Below are positions 59,673 to 64,000 of a DNA stretch of 64,000 nt, piece by piece. This DNA comes from Brevibacterium sediminis (lineage in GTDB: Bacteria > Actinomycetota > Actinomycetes > Actinomycetales > Brevibacteriaceae): contig NZ_JABKDD010000010.1 in assembly GCF_013623905.1 (NCBI RefSeq), positions 1-64,000 on the forward strand. The letters run 5' to 3'. Position numbers and translations under genes: made by a program. The notes under the pieces are model-generated. The model was not told where the DNA came from. It saw only the letters and a list, made by a program, of their open reading frames with translations, and did no database searches. The first letter of the stretch is position 1. The number at the start of each line of letters is the position of its first letter.

Positions 59673-61214
59673 TCAGTGCTTGAGCTTCGTCTCCTTCAGC
59701 CCGTAGGTGCCCAGCACATAGGGTTCGAAGCCGACGACATCCCGGCTCATTCCGTACAGTGCTCGCTGGTAGGCGATCGGTACGATCGGGGCCTCGTCGG
59801 CGACCTGCTGCTGGATCTGGGCGTAGAGCTCGTTCTGCTTCTCCGGATCCTCTTCGGCCACGGCCTCCTCCGCCCATTTCTCCACCTTGGGATTCGCGTA
59901 GCCGGAACGGATTCCCGAGTCGTCGGTGACGGCGAGGAAGTTGATCATCTGCGAAGTGTCAGAAACGTCGGAGGTCGCATAGCTGACCTGAACTTGGAAG
60001 TCGCCGTTCGTGCGGTTCGTCGTCAGAGTCGCATCGTCGAGCTTTTGGACGTGAACGGTCAGGCCGATGTCCTGCCACGCCTGCTGGGCGATCTGCGCCA
60101 GCAGCTCACGGTCGGCGACACCCGAGGGAATCTGGATGGTGATGTCGATTCCGTCTGGATGATCCGACTCCTTGACCAGCTGTTTGGCCTTCTCCATGTC
60201 GAACTGGCTGCTGTCAACCTTGTCCGCATGACCGGCGAGGCCCGGTGAGATGAACGAGGTCGCGGGCTCGGCATAACCTGCGTAGACCACCTCGACGATG
60301 GACTTGCGGTCGACCGCATACGACATGGCGCGGCGCAGCTTGGGATCGTCGAGTCCCTTCTCCTTGTTGTTGATGTTGAAGTAGAGGATCTTCGTCGAGG
60401 TGAACGCCTGGGCATTGATGTCCTGTGAGCGCGAGAGCTGACTCATGCTCAGCGGTGCAGGTTCCTGGTTGATATCGGCCTGACCTCCTTGCAGCTGCAG
60501 GCGACGAGTGTTGTCATCGGCGACGACGTTGAAGGTCACGGAATCCAGTGAGGGGACGCCGTCCTCCCAGTAGTCCGGATTCTTCACCAGTTCCAGGCTC
60601 TGTCCTTTATTCCAATTGCCGACCTCGAACGGCCCGGTGCCGTCTGCGTGCGCTGCCATGTACTCGGCGTCGTGTCCGCCGAAGTCGTCAGGGTAGATCG
60701 ATGCGGCGAACAGCGCCATATAGCTGGGCAGGGGACCCCACGGCTGCTTCAGGTCAATGCGCACCGTGTGGTCATCGACTTTCTTCACGTCTTTGATCGG
60801 GTCGAATTCGGCTGCCCAGAGATTGTTCTCATCCTCCTGGTCCCGCGCATAGTTCAGGGAGAAGACGACATCGTCGGCGTCGAGGGTCTTGCCGCTGTGG
60901 AATTTCACTCCCTCACGCAGGTGGAAGGTCCAGGACATCTTGTCCTTCGATTCCTCCCAATCGGTTGCCAGACCCGGTTCGACCCCGGACCCGTCGGGTT
61001 TGTTGAGCGTGAGAGTCTCGTAGACCTGCTGCAGCGTCCAGATGTCTTCATTCTGGGTCGTCGTGGGTGGCAGCAGAGTTGTGGCATCGGCGGCGCGAGC
61101 GAAGGCGAGGTCGCCCCCGGGCCGGGCGGTCTTCTCTCCTGATGAACTGCACCCTGCGAGGACCAGGAGGCAGGCGCAGAGCGCGGCAGTCACCGCTGCG
61201 AATCTCTTGGCCAT
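59673..61214 (-). CDS. ABC transporter substrate-binding lipoprotein, peptide/nickel type (SBP_bac_5)
   Basis: A 513-residue lipoprotein of the DppA/OppA family. The signal ends in a lipobox LVLAGC (Cys about residue 22). The mature protein starts GGDLAFARAADATTLLPP and has WTFHLREGVKFHSGKTLDADDVVFSL, DGTGPFEVGNWNKGQSLELVKNPDYWEDG and YNIN-like FNINNKEKGLDDPKLRRAMSYAVDRKSIV, all typical. Such proteins bind peptides, nickel-chelates or small hydrophilic molecules. ATG at 61214 shares a base with the upstream ATPase stop (TGATG). It is the last gene of the operon DppB-DppC-ATPase-ATPase-SBP. Confidence 0.92.
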   Translation of the reverse strand: MAKRFAAVTAALCACLLVLAGCSSSGEKTARPGGDLAFARAADATTLLPPTTTQNEDIWTLQQVYETLTLNKPDGSGVEPGLATDWEESKDKMSWTFHLREGVKFHSGKTLDADDVVFSLNYARDQEDENNLWAAEFDPIKDVKKVDDHTVRIDLKQPWGPLPSYMALFAASIYPDDFGGHDAEYMAAHADGTGPFEVGNWNKGQSLELVKNPDYWEDGVPSLDSVTFNVVADDNTRRLQLQGGQADINQEPAPLSMSQLSRSQDINAQAFTSTKILYFNINNKEKGLDDPKLRRAMSYAVDRKSIVEVVYAGYAEPATSFISPGLAGHADKVDSSQFDMEKAKQLVKESDHPDGIDITIQIPSGVADRELLAQIAQQAWQDIGLTVHVQKLDDATLTTNRTNGDFQVQVSYATSDVSDTSQMINFLAVTDDSGIRSGYANPKVEKWAEEAVAEEDPEKQNELYAQIQQQVADEAPIVPIAYQRALYGMSRDVVGFEPYVLGTYGLKETKLKH

Positions 61215-62029
61215 CACCCTTCCCCTCTTCGGATCCGATCGAGGTAAGCGCTGTCGAAGGTGGGTATCGCCTTCAGCAGCGTCTTCGTATAGTCGTCGCG
61301 CGGGGACGTGAAGATCTCCTCGGTGGTGTTCTCTTCGACGAGACGTCCGTTGTGGATGACGTAGATCCGCTCGCACAGCTTCTTGACGACCGCCAGGTCA
61401 TGGGAGATGAAGAGGATCGACAGGTCGAGTTCCTCGCGCAGTCGGGCGAAGAGTGCGACGATCTCAGCTTGAACACTGACGTCGAGGGCGGAGACGGCCT
61501 CATCGGCGACGATGATGCTGGGCTCGACGGCAAGCGCTCGGGCGATCGCCACCCTCTGCCTCTGCCCTCCCGACATAGCGGTCGGGGTGCGGTCGAGGAA
61601 CTCCGCGGGAAGCCGCACCATCTCCATGAGCTCCGCACACCTGGCCCACAGGGCGGCACCGGAGGCGAGACGGTGATGGCGGATCACCTCGGCGAGGGTG
61701 GCCCGCACTGTATAACGGGGGTCGAGGGAGGCGAAGGGGTCCTGGAAGACCATCTGCACGATCCGCCACTGAGCGCTTGTGCGCTTCTGTGCGAACTCCC
61801 GACCGTCGACGCTGACCTTTCCGTCGAATTCGCGCTGGAGTCCGCAGATGACTCGGGACAGCGTCGACTTCCCCGAACCCGATTCGCCGACGAGTCCGAC
61901 GATCTCGCCCGGGCGGACCTGCAGGTCGGCGGAATCGACCGCGGTGAAGGCGCGGTCACCACGTCCGAAGGTGACGGTGACGTTCTCGGCGCGCAGACCG
62001 CGAGCCGGTGCCGGCTGAGTCTCGGTCAT
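61214..62029 (-). CDS. ABC transporter ATP-binding protein, DppF/OppF-like
   Basis: A 271-residue ATPase. Walker [10 protein letters not shown] (about residues 50-58), the signature MSGGQRQRVAIARAL, Walker B IIVADEAVSALD and the H-loop FISHDLAVV are present. It powers oligopeptide-type import with the second ATPase. It overlaps both neighbours (4 bases with the upstream ATPase, one base with the binding protein), so the operon is translationally coupled. In contrast to many such ATPases the C-terminal oligopeptide-domain tail is short. Confidence 0.92.
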   Translation of the reverse strand: MTETQPAPARGLRAENVTVTFGRGDRAFTAVDSADLQVRPGEIVGLVGESGSGKSTLSRVICGLQREFDGKVSVDGREFAQKRTSAQWRIVQMVFQDPFASLDPRYTVRATLAEVIRHHRLASGAALWARCAELMEMVRLPAEFLDRTPTAMSGGQRQRVAIARALAVEPSIIVADEAVSALDVSVQAEIVALFARLREELDLSILFISHDLAVVKKLCERIYVIHNGRLVEENTTEEIFTSPRDDYTKTLLKAIPTFDSAYLDRIRRGEG

Positions 62030-62856
62030 CGTGTCTCCTCGGCAAGGCCCGCATCGTCAACGCCCTCATCGATTCGCGGAGTCGCTGTCAGCAGTCGACG
62101 CGTGTACTCCTCCTGGGGATCGTCGAAGACCTCCTGCAGCACACCGTGTTCGACGATCTGCCCGTCCTTCATCACACTGATCGACGAGCACAGCTGAGCG
62201 ACGACCGCGAGGTCATGGGTGACATAGAGCAGACCGAGGCCCTCGTCCTGCTGCATGGTGCGGAAGAGATCGAGCACCTGCGCCTGGATCGTCACGTCGA
62301 GCGCCGTCGTCGGTTCGTCGCAGAGCAGAACCTGCGGCTCCTGCGCCAACGCCGCCGCGATCATCACGCGCTGACGCATTCCACCCGAGAGCTGGAACGG
62401 GTAGTGCCTGGCTCTGCGGTCGGGATCGGTGATGCCGACACGGTCCATGAGCTCGACGGCGAGGTCCTGAGCCTGCTTCTTCGACAGTCCTCTGCGCTCG
62501 GCGATGGCATCGGTGATCTGACGGCCGACCTTCATCACCGGGTTGAGCGCGATGGCCGGTTCCTGGAACACCATCGAGATGCCGGTGCCGCGGATGCACT
62601 GGTCGAATCGTCCGCCCGGCCCGGAGCTGAGGATATTGCGACCGTCGAACCGGATCTCTCCGTCGACGACGGAGGCGCCGGGCGGGAGCATTCCAAGAAT
62701 GCTGCGCAGCGTCATCGACTTGCCCGATCCCGATTCACCGACGAGACCCATCGGCTCACCGGCCTCGAGGCTGATCGACACGTTGTCGAGGATCCGACGC
62801 CGTCCGGCCTCTCCGTCGATGTCGACGGTGAGGGAGTCCACTTCGAGGATGGGCAT
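62026..62856 (-). CDS. ABC transporter ATP-binding protein, DppD/OppD-like
   Basis: A 276-residue ATPase with Walker [11 protein letters not shown], the Q-loop QEPAIALNP, signature [15 protein letters not shown], Walker [13 protein letters not shown] and H-loop VTHDLAVV. It pairs with the DppF-like ATPase. The start at 62856 ([13 protein letters not shown]) is chosen because longer frames read into the permease gene; it follows the permease stop by 2 bases. DppD-type proteins usually carry a C-terminal Cys-rich Fe-S motif; here the tail is short, so this motif is not seen. Confidence 0.92.
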   Translation of the reverse strand: MPILEVDSLTVDIDGEAGRRRILDNVSISLEAGEPMGLVGESGSGKSMTLRSILGMLPPGASVVDGEIRFDGRNILSSGPGGRFDQCIRGTGISMVFQEPAIALNPVMKVGRQITDAIAERRGLSKKQAQDLAVELMDRVGITDPDRRARHYPFQLSGGMRQRVMIAAALAQEPQVLLCDEPTTALDVTIQAQVLDLFRTMQQDEGLGLLYVTHDLAVVAQLCSSISVMKDGQIVEHGVLQEVFDDPQEEYTRRLLTATPRIDEGVDDAGLAEETR

Positions 62857-62858
62857 GG

Positions 62859-63803
62859 TCACCTCTTCGGCTTCAGTGTGTTCGTCAGTCCGTCGCCGAT
62901 GAGCGCCAGCGCGAAGGACACGATGACGACGGCGAACCCCGGCCACAGGATGAGGCCGTAGTTGCCGGTGCCCATGTACTGCTGACCGTCATTCATCATC
63001 TGACCCCAGTCGGCGGTCGGCGGGACGATGCCCATGCCGAAGTAGCTGAGGGTGACGACGACGCCGATGTTGAGCACGATGTCACTCATCGCGTAGATGA
63101 CGCCCTGGCTGACGGTGTTCGGAATGATGTGGCGGGTGAGGATCCGGGGAGTGCTCAGCCCCGAGGCGCGGCAGGCGGAGATGAACTCCTGCTCTCTCAG
63201 GACGAGCACCTCGCCGCGGACTATGCGGGCGTAGGCCACCCAGGACACGGCGCTGATGGCGACGAAGATGCTGCCCATTCCGTTGCCCATGACGAAGACG
63301 AGCACGATGACCAGGACGTAGAACGGGAAGGCCGAGACGATATCGGCCAGGCGCATGATGACGATGTCGACCCAGCGACCGAAGTACCCGGCCAGCGAAC
63401 CGAGGGCCGTACCGAGGATGAAGGGCACGATGACGGCGACGACAGCGACGATGAGGTCGACGCGACCGCCGTGAAGGAAGCGGGAGAGGACGTCGCGTCC
63501 GAGCTGATCGGTGCCCAACGGGTGTGCGACCGAAGACGGGGCGAAGGTGTTGAGCAGGTCCTGCCGATTGGGGTCGTCGGTGACGAAGAGCGGTCCGACG
63601 GCGAGCAGCAGCACCATCGCACCGAGAATGAACGCACCGATCCACAGCTGCAGATTGTGCCGTCGCAGGAATGCCGGCAGGGGAAGCGTGAACCGCGCGG
63701 TCGGCGTCGCTCGGGACGCAGTGCCGCCGCGAGTCCGCGGCGGTTTCCCGTTGGGGCCACCGGCACCGGTCGCCGTGGGGGAGGCCATCGGTTCGCTCAT
63801 CAT
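62859..63803 (-). CDS. ABC transporter permease, DppC-like
   Basis: A 314-residue inner-membrane permease. After a disordered Pro/Gly/Thr-rich N-terminus (about 40 residues), it has six helices. The first (LQLWIGAFILGAMVLLLAVGPLFV) leads into HPLGTDQLGRDVLSRFLHGGRVDL, the DppC family signature, and the EAA loop is EQEFISACRASGLSTPRILTRHIIPN. The start overlaps the stop of the upstream DppB-like gene by 4 bases. It forms the translocation pore with that DppB. Confidence 0.92.
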   Translation of the reverse strand: MMSEPMASPTATGAGGPNGKPPRTRGGTASRATPTARFTLPLPAFLRRHNLQLWIGAFILGAMVLLLAVGPLFVTDDPNRQDLLNTFAPSSVAHPLGTDQLGRDVLSRFLHGGRVDLIVAVVAVIVPFILGTALGSLAGYFGRWVDIVIMRLADIVSAFPFYVLVIVLVFVMGNGMGSIFVAISAVSWVAYARIVRGEVLVLREQEFISACRASGLSTPRILTRHIIPNTVSQGVIYAMSDIVLNIGVVVTLSYFGMGIVPPTADWGQMMNDGQQYMGTGNYGLILWPGFAVVIVSFALALIGDGLTNTLKPKR

Positions 63804-64000
63804 GCCCCCAGCCGCACGCGTGGATCGACGATGCTGTAGACGACATCGGTGAGCAGGTAGACGAGGACGACGAGGACACCGAAGATCACTGTCAGCGCCT
63901 GCACGACGTCGTAGTCGCGAGCGAGGACGGCTTCCATGAGGAGTGAGCCGACACCGGGGATCGCGAAGACGTTCTCGACGACGAGGGCACCGCCGACGAG
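63800..64000 (-). CDS. ABC transporter permease, DppB-like (C-terminal part; cut by window end)
   Basis: Sixty-six C-terminal residues of the partner permease, truncated by the window edge. Read on the minus strand, it shows ALVVENVFAIPGVGSLLMEAV, the typical DppB end of the membrane region, then ARDYDVVQALTVIFGVLVVL and YSIVDPRVRLGA, a standard DppB C-terminus. It is the first visible gene of the operon; its start and the operon promoter lie outside. Confidence 0.88.
   Translation of the reverse strand, partial: LVGGALVVENVFAIPGVGSLLMEAVLARDYDVVQALTVIFGVLVVLVYLLTDVVYSIVDPRVRLGA

Overview
The window is a GC-rich stretch of an actinobacterial chromosome. Evidence: strong G/C third-position bias, many GTG starts, a TAnnnT box a few bases before several starts (leaderless-type promoters), a DtxR/IdeR-type iron box, an LPxTG surface protein, LytR-CpsA-Psr, PucR, MHS-type and SIP families. 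Gene content fits Micrococcales, possibly Brevibacterium; the genus is an inference and I could not search for it. No rRNA, CRISPR array, prophage or replication origin was seen. Left part (1-5 kb): the 3' part of an IS110-family transposase, then two copies of a hairpin element around a GNAT acetyltransferase and a small membrane protein, a cold-shock protein with a long leader, an LCP cell-wall ligase, a thioredoxin and a coupled methyltransferase. Selenium and formate region (5-24 kb): a three-gene formate dehydrogenase operon whose catalytic subunit reads through an in-frame TGA (selenocysteine) with a hairpin just downstream; selD; and the tRNA-Sec-selA-selB unit. Together these supply selenophosphate, charged Sec-tRNA and the dedicated elongation factor for the one selenoprotein I can see. 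Between them sit a TetR-linked amidohydrolase/MFS pair and a 1330-residue LPxTG protein with phosphodiester glycosidase and metallophosphoesterase domains. Middle (24-33 kb): a succinate-semialdehyde-type dehydrogenase, an aminoglycoside-adenylyltransferase-like nucleotidyltransferase, a MerR regulator fused to a region resembling the DNA polymerase sliding clamp with an MFS exporter, three small secreted wall-hydrolase-like proteins (two paralogues around an NlpC/P60 protein), and a Phd/YefM-VapC toxin-antitoxin pair. Catabolic and transport part (32-49 kb): a PucR-controlled MHS transporter / ThDP enzyme / M20 amidohydrolase operon; an LLM oxidoreductase and a DUF2332 protein separated by three copies of a palindromic intergenic element; an ACS transporter with a GlcD-like flavoprotein; a LysR/EamA pair; a divergent siderophore-reduction and siderophore-binding pair sharing an iron box; and D-serine dehydratase. 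Right part (49-64 kb): a 1034-residue membrane protein with a Gln/Pro-rich tail facing a related single-pass protein, an APC permease, a small membrane protein, then a LysR-controlled Rieske oxygenase/reductase pair and a convergent Dpp-type ABC uptake operon cut by the window end.
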